From JACMOY01 sp038322575 (GTDB lineage Bacteria > Actinomycetota > Actinomycetes > Actinomycetales > Angustibacteraceae): 33,684 nt of DNA. The position numbers and the translations under genes were made by a program. The number at the start of each line of letters is the position of its first letter. Within the stretch, counting starts at the first letter, position 1. The notes beneath the pieces were generated by a model. It made no database searches, was not told where the DNA came from, and was given only the letters and a program-made list of their open reading frames with translations. Positions 1 through 8,400 of the stretch are shown here, one piece after another. Location of the stretch: NCBI GenBank assembly GCA_038322575.1, contig JBBQGB010000036.1, forward strand, positions 1 through 33,684, in the 5' to 3' direction.

Positions 1-306
1 TTCTCAGCCGGCGGACCCACCACCACCGACAACGCCGCCCTGCTCTGCGGGACCCACCACCGCCACGTCCACCACCACCACCTCACCGGCACCCGCACCA
101 ACGGCACCCTCATCTGGCAGGCACCCACCGGCACCCACCCCAACCCCCACCACCCACCAGTCGCCGTCGAATCGGCCATCACCCCCCTCGCCACCCGCTG
201 GCACCCACGACACCAACGACAACAACCGCAGCGCCAACAGGGCCAGCAGGGCCAGCAACGCCGGGGACAGAACCGAGCCGCCGCGGCCGACCAGGACACG
301 GGATGA
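1..306 (+). CDS. HNH endonuclease (DUF222/13E12 type), 3' fragment
   Basis: The frame is open from the first base and ends at TGA 304-306; the 5' part lies outside the window. The roughly 101 visible residues begin in the HNH nuclease core: GGPTTTDNAALLC followed by GTHHRHVH is the usual GGPT-x-x-x-N-x-x-x-LC-x-x-HH-x-x-VH signature of actinobacterial DUF222-HNH proteins (the 13E12 repeat family). After the core come a short W-Q-x-P-x-G segment and a low-complexity tail rich in Gln and Arg. The family is multicopy in actinobacteria and its cellular role is unclear; some M. tuberculosis copies are prophage insertion sites. It converges on the kinase-like gene ending at 409. The class is certain; whether the full gene is intact cannot be seen. 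Confidence 0.85.
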   Translation, partial: FSAGGPTTTDNAALLCGTHHRHVHHHHLTGTRTNGTLIWQAPTGTHPNPHHPPVAVESAITPLATRWHPRHQRQQPQRQQGQQGQQRRGQNRAAAADQDTG

Positions 307-311
307 AGACA

Positions 312-366
312 CCGGATGACGACACCAGCCGGGACTGTGGATCTAGCGGTGTTTCCGGATGACGAC
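312..366. repeat. 12-bp direct repeat in the 3' intergenic gap
   Basis: The sequence CCGGATGACGAC occurs at 312-323 and again at 355-366, in the roughly 100-bp gap between the convergent HNH fragment and the kinase-like gene. No function is evident; it may be a small duplication. Confidence 0.4.
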
Positions 367-408
367 GAGCTTGCGCACGCGGGCCGGCGGACGGTCACCG
401 ACGTAGCG

Positions 409-960
409 TCAGGCGAGACGCCGAACTGCGGCGAGCACCGCCGCGTACGCCCCTTCGACGTCACCGTGCTGCGTCCGAACGACCACGGCGCGAGGCCGCT
501 GAGCGACGACGTCCTGCAGGCGGTCCCACAGGTCTGCCAGGCCGCCGGGCCCACCAGCCATCCGCGAGGCCTCGCGGTGGTGGGTCGTCGCGTTCGCGTC
601 CATCGCACGCAGCTCGAACCGGCGAAAGGACGCAGCCTGGCTGTCCATCAGGACTACCTCGACGAACTCGGCACCCACCTCACCAGCCAGCGCCTCGAGC
701 TGGACGATGAACTCGACGCGGCCCAGATACTGCGGGACGACGACATCGTGACCGCCGGCCAGGTGAGCTCGGGCCATCTCGGTCGCCATCCGGCGAGCCA
801 GCAGACCGGACTCCTGCGGGTGGTCCTGCCACCGCCCCACTCTGCTGCGGATCTCGTCGATGTCGAGGCAGAACGCCATGGGGTGGTCGTCGATGTAGCG
901 CCGGGCCAGGGTCGACTTGCCGATGCCGGGCGGGCCGTTCAGCACCAGCAGCATCGCCAC
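409..960 (-). CDS. AAA_33-type P-loop NTPase / small-molecule kinase-like protein
   Basis: A 183-residue P-loop protein. Walker A is GPPGIGKST (residues 9-17), right at the N-terminus, as in gluconate kinase-, zeta toxin- and AAA_33-type phosphotransferases. The acidic LDIDEIR stretch after it fits the second nucleotide-binding strand. A Q-A-x-x-F-R-R-F-E-L-R segment near residue 115 resembles the Arg-rich lid of these kinases. There is no signal peptide or membrane segment. The substrate cannot be predicted. GTG at 960 is preferred because TAGCGT (967-972) lies 6 nt upstream, giving a leaderless message; an in-frame ATG at 954 is the alternative. It begins 9 nt after cimA, whose TAG stop is part of that -10. 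The frame stays open for 21 further codons after the TGA, to a TAG at 344-346, so a longer ancestral C-terminus is possible. Confidence 0.8.
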   Translation of the reverse strand: MAMLLVLNGPPGIGKSTLARRYIDDHPMAFCLDIDEIRSRVGRWQDHPQESGLLARRMATEMARAHLAGGHDVVVPQYLGRVEFIVQLEALAGEVGAEFVEVVLMDSQAASFRRFELRAMDANATTHHREASRMAGGPGGLADLWDRLQDVVAQRPRAVVVRTQHGDVEGAYAAVLAAVRRLA

Positions 961-966
961 GTCCGC

Positions 967-972
967 ACGCTA
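967..972 (-). promoter_or_regulatory. Leaderless -10 box (TAGCGT) for the kinase-like gene
   Basis: On the minus strand TAGCGT is followed by 6 nt and then GTG, so transcription would start at or next to the start codon. The first three bases are the TAG stop of cimA. The surrounding 20 bases match the ilvE start region at 17 of 20 positions. No clear -35 is seen. Confidence 0.5.
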
Positions 973-2604
973 CCGCCGGGTGACGCCCTGACGGACCAGC
1001 CCGTAGGCGATGCCGTCGACCAGCGCCTCGAAGGACGCCTCGACGATGTTGGGGGCCACGCCCACGGTGTTCCAGGACGTCGCACCGTCACTGGTCTCGA
1101 TCAGCACCCGGGTCGTGGCGTCGGTGCCGTGGGCGGCGTCCAGGATGCGCACCTTGAAGTCGATCAGCTGCAGCCGCTCCAACTCGGGGTACGCGGGCAG
1201 CAGTGCCTGCCGCAGCGCCTGGTCGAGCGCGTTGACCGGTCCGTTGCCCTCGCCGGTCGCGACGGTCCGGCGCTCGGCGGCGACCAGCTTGACCGTCGCC
1301 TCCGAGATGGCCGAGGCGTCGGTGCGCGAGTCGGTGATGACCCGCCAGCTCTCGACGTCGAAGAACGAGGCCCGCTCGCCGTCGACCTCCTCGCGCAGCA
1401 GCAGCTCGAAGGACGCGTCGGCCGCGTCGAAGGTGTAGCCGCGCGCCTCGAGCTCCTTCACCCGGTCGGTGATCCGCGCGAGCACCTCGCCGCGGCCGGC
1501 CAGCTCGAAACCGAGCTCGCGCCCCTTCAGCTCGATGCTGGCGCGACCGGCCATGTCCGAGACCAGCATCCGCATGTCGTTGCCGACCGCGGTGGGGTCG
1601 GTGTGCTGGTAGAGGTCCGGGTCGATCCGGATCGCGCTGGCGTGCAGTCCGGCCTTGTGCGCGAAGGCGCTGGCCCCGACGTACGGCTGTCGCGAGTACG
1701 GCACGACGTTCGTGACCTCGCTGACGGCGTGCGCGATCCGGGTCGCGTCGCGCAGCCGCGCCGGGTCGAGCACCGGACGCCCCTGCTTGAGCACCAGGTT
1801 CGCGACGACGGTGACCAGGTCGGCGTTGCCGGTGCGCTCGCCGTACCCGTTGAGCGTGCCCTGCACATGGGTGGCGCCGGCGTCGACGGCTGCCAGCGAG
1901 TTCGCGACGGCGCAGCCGGTGTCGTTGTGGCAGTGGATCCCCAGCCGCGCCCCGGTGGCCCCGATCACCTCGTGGACGGCGTCCGCGACCTGCGGCGGCA
2001 GCATGCCCCCGTTGGTGTCGCACAGGGTCACGACCTCGGCGCCCGACTCGACCGCGCGGCGCACGACCTCGAGCGCGTACCGCGGGTCGTCGCGGTAGCC
2101 GTCGAAGAAGTGCTCGGCGTCGAGCACCACGCGGCGCCCCTCCCCCACCAGGAACCCCACCGTGTCGCCCACCATCGCGAGGTTCTCGGCGAGCGTGGTG
2201 CGCAGGGCCACCTCGACGTGGCGGGCGTGGCTCTTGGCCACCAGGGTCACCACCGTGGTCTGCGCGTCCAGCAGCGCGCGCACCTGGGGGTCCGATCCGG
2301 CCGTGCTGCCCGGACGGCGGGTCGCGCCGAACGCGGCGAGCACGGCGTTGCGCAGGCTCAGGTCGCGAGCCGCGCGGGCGAAGAACTCGGTGTCCTTGGG
2401 GATCGCCCCGGGCCACCCGCCCTCGATGAACCCCACCCCGAGGTCGTCGAGGTACCCGGCGATGGCAAGCTTGTCGCTGACCGACAGCGACAGCCCCTCC
2501 TGCTGCGCGCCGTCGCGCAGCGTCGTGTCGTAGACCTGCAGGTCGGCCGGCGCGCTGGTCACGGGCAGGGTCGTGGGCGGGGTCGCGGGCCGGGGTGCCG
2601 TCAC
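970..2604 (-). CDS. cimA: (R)-citramalate synthase
   Basis: CimA condenses pyruvate and acetyl-CoA to (R)-citramalate, the first step of the threonine-independent route to 2-oxobutyrate and isoleucine. The 544-residue protein has the HMGL-like TIM barrel first: DTTLRDGAQQEG near residues 28-39, GIHCHNDTG (the metal-binding HxH) near 222 and NGYGERTGN near 252. A linker and a C-terminal LeuA-type allosteric domain (about 400-540) follow, the site of isoleucine feedback in this family. The DGAQQEG start and length match the cimA branch rather than actinobacterial leuA. The start is GTG with a GAAGG Shine-Dalgarno about 12 nt upstream. It lies 243 nt after ilvE, behind its own Ile-rich leader peptide and terminator, so it is probably regulated apart from leuB-ilvE. 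Homocitrate or isopropylmalate synthase is the less likely alternative. Confidence 0.93.
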   Translation of the reverse strand: MTAPRPATPPTTLPVTSAPADLQVYDTTLRDGAQQEGLSLSVSDKLAIAGYLDDLGVGFIEGGWPGAIPKDTEFFARAARDLSLRNAVLAAFGATRRPGSTAGSDPQVRALLDAQTTVVTLVAKSHARHVEVALRTTLAENLAMVGDTVGFLVGEGRRVVLDAEHFFDGYRDDPRYALEVVRRAVESGAEVVTLCDTNGGMLPPQVADAVHEVIGATGARLGIHCHNDTGCAVANSLAAVDAGATHVQGTLNGYGERTGNADLVTVVANLVLKQGRPVLDPARLRDATRIAHAVSEVTNVVPYSRQPYVGASAFAHKAGLHASAIRIDPDLYQHTDPTAVGNDMRMLVSDMAGRASIELKGRELGFELAGRGEVLARITDRVKELEARGYTFDAADASFELLLREEVDGERASFFDVESWRVITDSRTDASAISEATVKLVAAERRTVATGEGNGPVNALDQALRQALLPAYPELERLQLIDFKVRILDAAHGTDATTRVLIETSDGATSWNTVGVAPNIVEASFEALVDGIAYGLVRQGVTRR

Positions 2605-2682
2605 GGGGGGCCTACCTTCGGGACGAGGGGTGGTACCGGTGGTGGATGCGGCTGTGCCGTCGGACCCAGCTGCAGGACAACG

Positions 2683-2710
2683 AAAAAGACCCCCCGAGGA
2701 CGGGAGGTCT
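2683..2710 (-). terminator. Attenuator terminator upstream of cimA
   Basis: On the minus strand AGACCTCCCG (2701-2710), loop TCCT, then CGGGGGGTCT (2687-2696) form a 10-bp stem with a single G-U pair, followed by a run of T. It sits between the Ile leader peptide and the cimA start, where a transcription attenuator is expected. Confidence 0.85.
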
Positions 2711-2748
2711 GGCGCGACGTCGAGCCGGTGGTGGCCCGTCGGCGCGCC
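2711..2748 (-). promoter_or_regulatory. Putative pause hairpin of the cimA attenuator
   Basis: GGCGCG (2743-2748) begins directly after the leader stop codon and can pair with CGCGCC (2711-2716), which abuts the terminator stem. The interior has further short complementarity (GACG/CGTC). This is where the 1:2 hairpin of a leader-peptide attenuator would be. Folding has not been computed. Confidence 0.5.
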
Positions 2749-2775
2749 TCAGGTGATGATCGCCGGAGTCGTCAT
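2749..2775 (-). CDS. cimA leader peptide MTTPAIIT
   Basis: A 9-codon frame (ATG to TGA) encodes MTTPAIIT, with two consecutive Ile codons (ATC ATC, 2755-2760) just before the stop. It lies in the 243-nt gap between ilvE and cimA and is followed by a GC hairpin and an intrinsic terminator, the classic arrangement for ribosome-mediated attenuation. Ile codons match the pathway: citramalate synthase commits carbon to isoleucine. A weak -10-like CACACT ends 9 nt before the ATG and no Shine-Dalgarno is visible, so translation may be leaderless. The inference is that low charged tRNA-Ile stalls the ribosome and lets transcription reach cimA. Confidence 0.7.
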   Translation of the reverse strand: MTTPAIIT

Positions 2776-2847
2776 GGTGAGGCGAGTGTGGCACACCCGT
2801 TCCACCATCTGGTCCCCTCGTCTCACCTGGCGGACTCGCGACGGTGC

Positions 2848-3933
2848 TCACGCGAGCCGGGTGAGCCACCCGCGGGTGTCCGGCGTGCGCCCGTACTGGA
2901 TGTCGAGCAGGGCCGCGCGCACCGCTGCGGTCACGGGTCCGGTCGTGCCGTCACCGGCGACGACGTCACCCTCGGCCGACGCGAGCCGACCCACCGGGGT
3001 GACGACCGCTGCGGTTCCGCAGGCGAAGACCTCGGTGATCCGTCCGGACGCCGCGCCCTCGCGCCACTCCTGGATGCTGATCCGACGTTCGGTGACGGTG
3101 TGCCCGAGGTCCGCGGCGATCTGCAGGATCGAGCTGCGCGTGACCCCCTCGAGGATCGTGCCGGTCAGCTCGGGAGTGACGACGCTGCCGTCGTCCATGA
3201 CGAAGTACAGGTTCATGCCCCCGAGCTCCTCGACCCAGCGCTTCTCGACCGCGTCGAGGAAGCACACCTGGTCGCATCCGTTGGCCTGCGCCTGGAGCAT
3301 CGGCAGCAGGCTTGCCGCGTAGTTGCCGCCGCACTTGGCGGCGCCCGTGCCCCCGGGCGCGGCGCGCGTGTACTCGCTCGACAGCCAGATCGACACCGGC
3401 TTCAGCCCACCGGCGAAGTAGGGGCCGGCGGGCGAGGCGATCACGCAGAACGTGACCTCATTGGCCGGCCGCACCCCGAGGAAGGCCTCGGACGCGAACA
3501 TGAACGGCCGCAGGTACAGGCTGGTCTCACCGCCGGACGGCACCCACGCGAGGTCGGTCTCGACCAGCCTGCGGATCGCGGCCACGAAGTCCTCGGCGTC
3601 CATCAGCGGCAGGGCCAGCCGGGTGGCCGAGCGCCGGAAGCGCTCGGCGTTGGCCTCGGGCCGAAAGGCCCACACCGAGCCGTCGGCATGGCGGTAGGCC
3701 TTGAGTCCCTCGAAGATCTCCTGCGCGTAGTGCAGCACCGCCGCCGACGGGTCGAGCAGCAGCGGCCCGTAGGGACGCACCTGCGCGTCGTGCCAGCCGT
3801 CCGTCGCGCTCCAGCTCACCACGGCCATGTGGTCGGTGAAGTGCTTGCCGAAGCCCGGCGCGGCCAGCACCTGCTCACGCTGCTCGTCAGGCAGCGGCTG
3901 GTCGTTGCGCTTGACGATGAAGTCGAGAGCCAT
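2848..3933 (-). CDS. ilvE: Branched-chain amino-acid aminotransferase
   Basis: IlvE is the PLP enzyme that transaminates the 2-oxo acids of Val, Leu and Ile with glutamate. The 361-residue protein is a full-length class IV (fold type I of the D-amino acid transaminase kind) enzyme: HYAQEIFEGLKAYR near residues 67-80, the Schiff-base lysine in AAKCGGNYAAS near 198, EELGGMN near 236 and EVFACGTAAVV near 302. The ATG at 3933 lies 9 nt after leuB. TAGCGT (3940-3945), whose TAG is the leuB stop, lies 6 nt before the ATG, so a leaderless internal transcript is likely besides any leuB-ilvE read-through. Transcription downstream meets the cimA attenuator. Cytoplasmic. Confidence 0.96.
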   Translation of the reverse strand: MALDFIVKRNDQPLPDEQREQVLAAPGFGKHFTDHMAVVSWSATDGWHDAQVRPYGPLLLDPSAAVLHYAQEIFEGLKAYRHADGSVWAFRPEANAERFRRSATRLALPLMDAEDFVAAIRRLVETDLAWVPSGGETSLYLRPFMFASEAFLGVRPANEVTFCVIASPAGPYFAGGLKPVSIWLSSEYTRAAPGGTGAAKCGGNYAASLLPMLQAQANGCDQVCFLDAVEKRWVEELGGMNLYFVMDDGSVVTPELTGTILEGVTRSSILQIAADLGHTVTERRISIQEWREGAASGRITEVFACGTAAVVTPVGRLASAEGDVVAGDGTTGPVTAAVRAALLDIQYGRTPDTRGWLTRLA

Positions 3934-3939
3934 GTTCGG

Positions 3940-3945
3940 ACGCTA
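3940..3945 (-). promoter_or_regulatory. Leaderless -10 box (TAGCGT) for ilvE, made from the leuB stop
   Basis: The leuB stop TAG (3943-3945) plus the next three bases give TAGCGT, 6 nt upstream of the ilvE ATG. This fits the actinobacterial leaderless pattern. No convincing -35 was found. Confidence 0.5.
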
Positions 3946-5070
3946 CCGCAGGGGCGCGGCCGGCACAGCCGGGCGGGCCGTCCTGCCCGACCGGACCGCG
4001 TCGGCGAGGGCGTCCCCCACCGCGCTGGTCGAGCGGGCGACATCGGTGCGGGCCGCGACGTCGGCCACGACGGCGTCCTCGACCCGTGCGGCGGCGGCGT
4101 CCAGGCCCAGGTGACGCAGCATCAGGGCGACCGAGAGCACCGTGGCCGTCGGGTCGGCGCGGCCGGTGCCGGCGATGTCCGGCGCCGAGCCGTGCACCGG
4201 CTCGAACATGCTGGGGGCGGTGCGCTCGGGATTGATGTTCGCGCTGGCGGCCAGGCCGATGCCACCGCTGATCGCCCCGGCGAGGTCGGTGAGGATGTCG
4301 CCGAAGAGGTTGTCGGTCACGATGACGTCGAAGCGCGCCGGGTCGGTCACCAGGAAGATCGTCGCCGCGTCGACGTGCAGGTAGTCGACGCTCACGTCCG
4401 GGAAGTCCGCGGCGACCTCGCCGACCACGCGCGTCCACAGCGCCCCGGCGTGCACCAGGACGTTGGTCTTGTGCACCCACGTCAGGCGACCGCTGCGGGC
4501 GAGGGCGCGGGCGAAGGCGTCGCGCACGACCCGCTCGACGCCGTACGCCGTGTTGACGCTCACCTCGGTGGCCACCTCGTGCGGGCCGCCGGTGCGCAGG
4601 CGGCCGCCGTTGCCGACGTACGGCCCCTCGGTGCCCTCGCGCACCACGACGAAGTCGACGTCGCCGTGGCGGGCCAGCGGGCTGCTCACCCCGGGCAGGA
4701 TCCGCGTCGGGCGCAGGTTGACGTACTGGTCGAGCTCGAACCGCAGCCGCAGCAGCAGCCCCCGCTCGAGCAGACCGGCGGGAAGCCTCGGCTCGCCTGG
4801 CTTGCCGCCGACCGCTCCGAGCAGGATCGCGTCGTGCCCACGCAGCTCGGCGAGCACCGCGTCGGGCAGGACCTCGCCGTCACGCAGGTACCGCTCGGCG
4901 CCCAGGGCGTAGTGCTGCAACTGGACCTCGACCGTGCCGTCGGTCGCCGCCGCCAGCACCTTCAGTCCCTCGGCCACCACCTCGGGACCGATCCCGTCCC
5001 CGCCGATCACGGCCAGCGAGAACGACCCGCGGGTGGTCGGCGGGTGGGTCGAGGGCGTCGGAGCGGTCAT
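3943..5070 (-). CDS. leuB: 3-isopropylmalate dehydrogenase
   Basis: LeuB oxidatively decarboxylates 3-isopropylmalate to 2-oxoisocaproate in leucine synthesis; in citramalate-pathway organisms the same enzyme also oxidises erythro-3-methylmalate to 2-oxobutyrate, which makes sense beside cimA. The 375-residue protein shows GGDGIGPEV near residues 23-31, LLGAVGG near 82-88, NLRPTR near 117-122, the Arg of VREGTEGPY, the Lys of WVHKTN, VDAATIFLV, TDNLFGDILTDL with the metal-binding Asp residues, and EPVHGSAPDIAG near 293-304. About 14 residues precede the first conserved strand. The ATG at 5070 has TAGGCT 6 nt upstream, so a leaderless transcript is likely. It heads leuB-ilvE. Confidence 0.96.
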   Translation of the reverse strand: MTAPTPSTHPPTTRGSFSLAVIGGDGIGPEVVAEGLKVLAAATDGTVEVQLQHYALGAERYLRDGEVLPDAVLAELRGHDAILLGAVGGKPGEPRLPAGLLERGLLLRLRFELDQYVNLRPTRILPGVSSPLARHGDVDFVVVREGTEGPYVGNGGRLRTGGPHEVATEVSVNTAYGVERVVRDAFARALARSGRLTWVHKTNVLVHAGALWTRVVGEVAADFPDVSVDYLHVDAATIFLVTDPARFDVIVTDNLFGDILTDLAGAISGGIGLAASANINPERTAPSMFEPVHGSAPDIAGTGRADPTATVLSVALMLRHLGLDAAAARVEDAVVADVAARTDVARSTSAVGDALADAVRSGRTARPAVPAAPLR

Positions 5071-5076
5071 CTGCCG

Positions 5077-5082
5077 AGCCTA
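5077..5082 (-). promoter_or_regulatory. Leaderless -10 box (TAGGCT) for leuB
   Basis: TAGGCT on the minus strand is followed by 6 nt and the leuB ATG. It lies in non-coding DNA, so no upstream stop codon is involved. No -35 consensus is apparent. Confidence 0.55.
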
Positions 5083-5113
5083 GGTTCGTGTCCCGGATGC
5101 CGGGACTCGCGTC

Positions 5114-5401
5114 TCAGGAAGCGGACGAGACCTCGCGAGGGACGTTGCCCTGACGGGCCACGTCGATCTGCAACCGGTCGACGACGAGCAGCCGGCGACC
5201 CACCCACGACCGTGCGGCGACCGCGCCCGACGCTGCAGCGGCAGCGAGCAACCACAGGTACGGCAGGAACCATCGACCGGACTCCAGCCGAACCAGGCTG
5301 CGTGGATCAGGGCACCGGCCCAGCTCCAGGAGTCCCCGTCCAGCAGGGTGGAGGTCGCCTCGGTGACCAGACCCGCCGGTTCTGCCGCTGGACTCAGCGG
5401 A
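5114..5401 (-). pseudogene. Possible decayed membrane-protein remnant in the leuB-protease gap
   Basis: The 323-bp stretch 5071-5393 has no complete gene. One minus frame ending at TGA 5114-5116 reads a hydrophobic segment WFLPYLWLLAAAAA followed by a basic turn and a plausible C-terminus (...RLLVVDRLQIDVAR...). The neighbouring frame, upstream of about 5290, reads WSWAGALIHAAWF. Joining the two at 5288-5290 by one indel gives a coherent two-helix membrane-protein end. Neither frame has a convincing start, and the upstream side runs into the protease 3' end. I read this as the tail of a lost membrane protein (it loosely recalls polysaccharide-polymerase/ligase C-termini). Chance coding in GC-rich DNA is the alternative. 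Confidence 0.35.
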
Positions 5402-8400
5402 CCGTCAGGACGACGGGCGGCGAGGTGGACGGCGCGTAGACGTCGGACCCGTCGTACGTGGCCCGCAGCACGTGCCGTCCTCGGGCGAGGGCGGGCAGCT
5501 GGACGCTCACCCGGCCACGGACCGGCACCGCCCGAGCCAGCGCCCGGCCGCCCTCGCGGAAGGTCACGAACCCGGTGACGGGGGTCAGCGGCGACGCCGG
5601 TGCGACGGCTGCCGACGCGAGGACTCCCCCGGGCCGGGGCGACCTCTGGCGCACCGTCAGCGTCGTGGACGTCGGCACTCCGGCGACGCTCAGCCGCACC
5701 CCCGCGCTGCGGCTGGGCAGCCACGGCCCCGACCCGTCGTAGGTGGCCGTCACGACGTGGGCGCCGCGCAGCACGGCCGAGGGCCGCACGACCGCCCGCC
5801 CGCGGACCAGGGCCGAGCGGCCGATGACCTTGGCGCCGTCCCGGAAGGTGACCGAGCCGGTCGGGGGTGTCGCGCCGAAGCCGGGCCGCACCGTCGCGGT
5901 CAACGTCGGCCGGGCGCCGTAGGTGTAGGAGGTGAGGGACGACGTCACCGTCGTCGACGTGCGCCCGCCGACCCGCACCACCTGCGCGCGGGCGCCGTTC
6001 AGGTTCTGGTGGTGGATCAGCAGCAGCCCCTGCGGCTTGTCGCGCCCCGCGTTCGCCAGGTCGCGGTGCACCCTGAGCCGGTAGTCGGCCCCCGGCGCGT
6101 CGTCGTTCAGGGCCGGCACCCCCGCGTCGCCGGCCGCGCGCAGCGCCGGCGAGCGCAGGTCGACCGTGAGCGGCCGCGCCCTGCTGCCGATCCCGTCGGT
6201 GACCCCGGACTCCACCGTCGCCGCCTGCACCCAGTAGTCGATCCGGGCCGTGCCGCGGGCGGCGGACCGGGCCGGCTTCAGGTAGGGCCGCAGCGCGGGC
6301 AGCCACAGGGGCAGCACCATCGAGTCGCTGTGGAACAGCCCGGTGTCGAGCGAGCCCAGCGCCCCGTTCAGCGGCTCCTGGTCGACGACGTCACCGGTGC
6401 GCAGGTCGACCAGGCTGGTCAGCATGGTGTCGCTGTCCGGCGCGAGCCGGCTGTTGAACAGCACCAGCTCGGGCCCGGGGTTGGCCCGGCTGCTGCCGGC
6501 GTCGGTGTCGACGTAGACGTCGAACTCGGCGTACGAGGCGGGGGTGCGCCAAGGGCCCCAGGTCGAGATGCCGAAGTAGGCGTAGCCGTTGTCCGCACCC
6601 GAGGCGCCGTTGAACGCGTCGCGCACGTACGGGGCGTCCGAGCCGACGCCGACGTAGCGCAGGTCGCCCGCGCGCTCGTCCGCGAACGGGGTGCACCGAC
6701 CGGCCACACCCGGCGTGCAGCTCGGCTGCTGCGGGCTGGTGCCCGCCAGCATCAGCGCGGTCACCGTGCTCGCGTACACGGTGGGGTCGCTGCCGGCGTC
6801 GCGACCCGAGCCCTGGAGCAGGTCGTGACCGGTCAGCGCGAGCGGTCCGTCGCCGGACGCGTCGACTCGGACGGACGAGGCCGACGTCATCGTGGACGCG
6901 GGGCGCGGGGCGACGTAGACGGGCACCGTGACCCTGCTGCCCGGTGCGCTGACGACGACCGCGCCGCCGGCGTCCGCGTAGTAGCTGCGCAGACCGTCCT
7001 GCGCGCTCATCGCGGGGTCCAGGGTGCGGCGCATGGCGGCGGCCGTGAGCGTGAGGTCGACGACGGCCCGACCAGTGGAGTGCGCCGGGACGGTCAGCGC
7101 CGACGGCGAGACGGTGAGGCGCACACCCGGCGTGGTCACCGCGGCGCGGTACGACAGCGTGTACACGCGGTCCACGTCGGAGGTGTTGACCACCCGCAGC
7201 CCGCGGCTGGCGGTCGCGGTCGAGGTGACGGCGACGTCGCCGAAGGACAGGCTGACGCCCCCGCTGCCGTCCGTCCCGTAGGCCAGCGTGGTGGCGTCGA
7301 CCGCCTGCTGCGCCTGCACCCGCCCGGCGCCGGCCCGCGCTGGACCCTGGCGGCGCGAGACACCGGACTCGGGCGCGACGCCGGCGCCGGCCGTGCCGAT
7401 GATCGCGGCCTTGACCTGCTCGACGGTCCAGGACCGGTGGGCGGCGCGCACCAGCGCCGCGAGCCCGGCCACGTGCGGCGAGGCCATCGAGGTGCCGCTG
7501 TCGCTGACCCCGCCGGCGCCGCTGCCGACGTCGGCCGAGAACACCGTGACGCCCGGCGCGGTCACGTCGGGCTTGACGGTGCGCCCGGTGCCGAACCCGC
7601 GGGAGGAGAAGGCGCCGATCCGGTCGGTCGGGTCGATCCCCGAGCCGTGCAGGTCGACGCGCACCGCGCCGCGGTGGTCGTTCGTCAGCGAGACGACGAC
7701 GCTGCCGTCGTTGCCGCTCGCGTCCACGGCCCCCTTGAGCGCGCCGGTGCCCTGGCTGATCAGCAGCATCATCGGCAGCCGCGGGTCGCCCGCGATGCCC
7801 GCGGTGAAGCTGTTGACGTCGTCCCCGAGCACGACCCCCACGGCGCCCGCGGCGACCGCGTTGGCCCCCCGCTGTCCCGAGCCGCAGCGCCGGGTGCCGG
7901 TGTCGGTCCACTGCACGAACGCGACCTTGCCGGCGACGGCGGCCGCCTCGGCAGCGGAGTACCGGTCGCAGCCGTCGGAGTTGTTGCCCGGCCCCGCGGG
8001 TGCCGGCCAGGTGCCAAGGGCGACCAGCGGCTTGCCCCGGACCCCGCCCTTGCCGACCCAGTCGTACGGGGCGACGCCGGCCGCGGCGTCGCCGGTGGAC
8101 TGCTCGGCGCCGAGGACGCCGTCGGCCGCGCCGTCCAGCGACGGGTCGGCCTCGACCCCCGGCGGCACGTCCAGCCCGTCCACGACCGACACGGCGTCGT
8201 CGCTGGCTGCGACGGCGATCGCGCGGGTGGCCGCACCCGGCGAGCCGACCGAGTCCTGCAGGTCGCCCGCGTTGCCGGCGGCGGCGACGACGACCGTGCC
8301 GAGCGCCGCGAGGTTGTCGGCGGCGACCGAGTCGGGGTCCTGCGGCGAGGCGAAGTCCCCGCCGAGCGAGAGGTTGACGACGTCGAGGTGGTCGCTGACG

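Noticed and set aside
316..5439. A 1707-codon plus-strand open frame across kinase, cimA, ilvE and leuB
   Set aside because: It is antisense to four recognisable genes and reads as Arg/Gly/Pro/His-rich low-complexity protein; GC-rich DNA with few stops makes such shadow frames. The same holds for long frames at 5472-9542, 9539-11386, 11278-13140, 13436-15850, 15847-18624, 18719-20995, 22593-26468 and 26610-29738.
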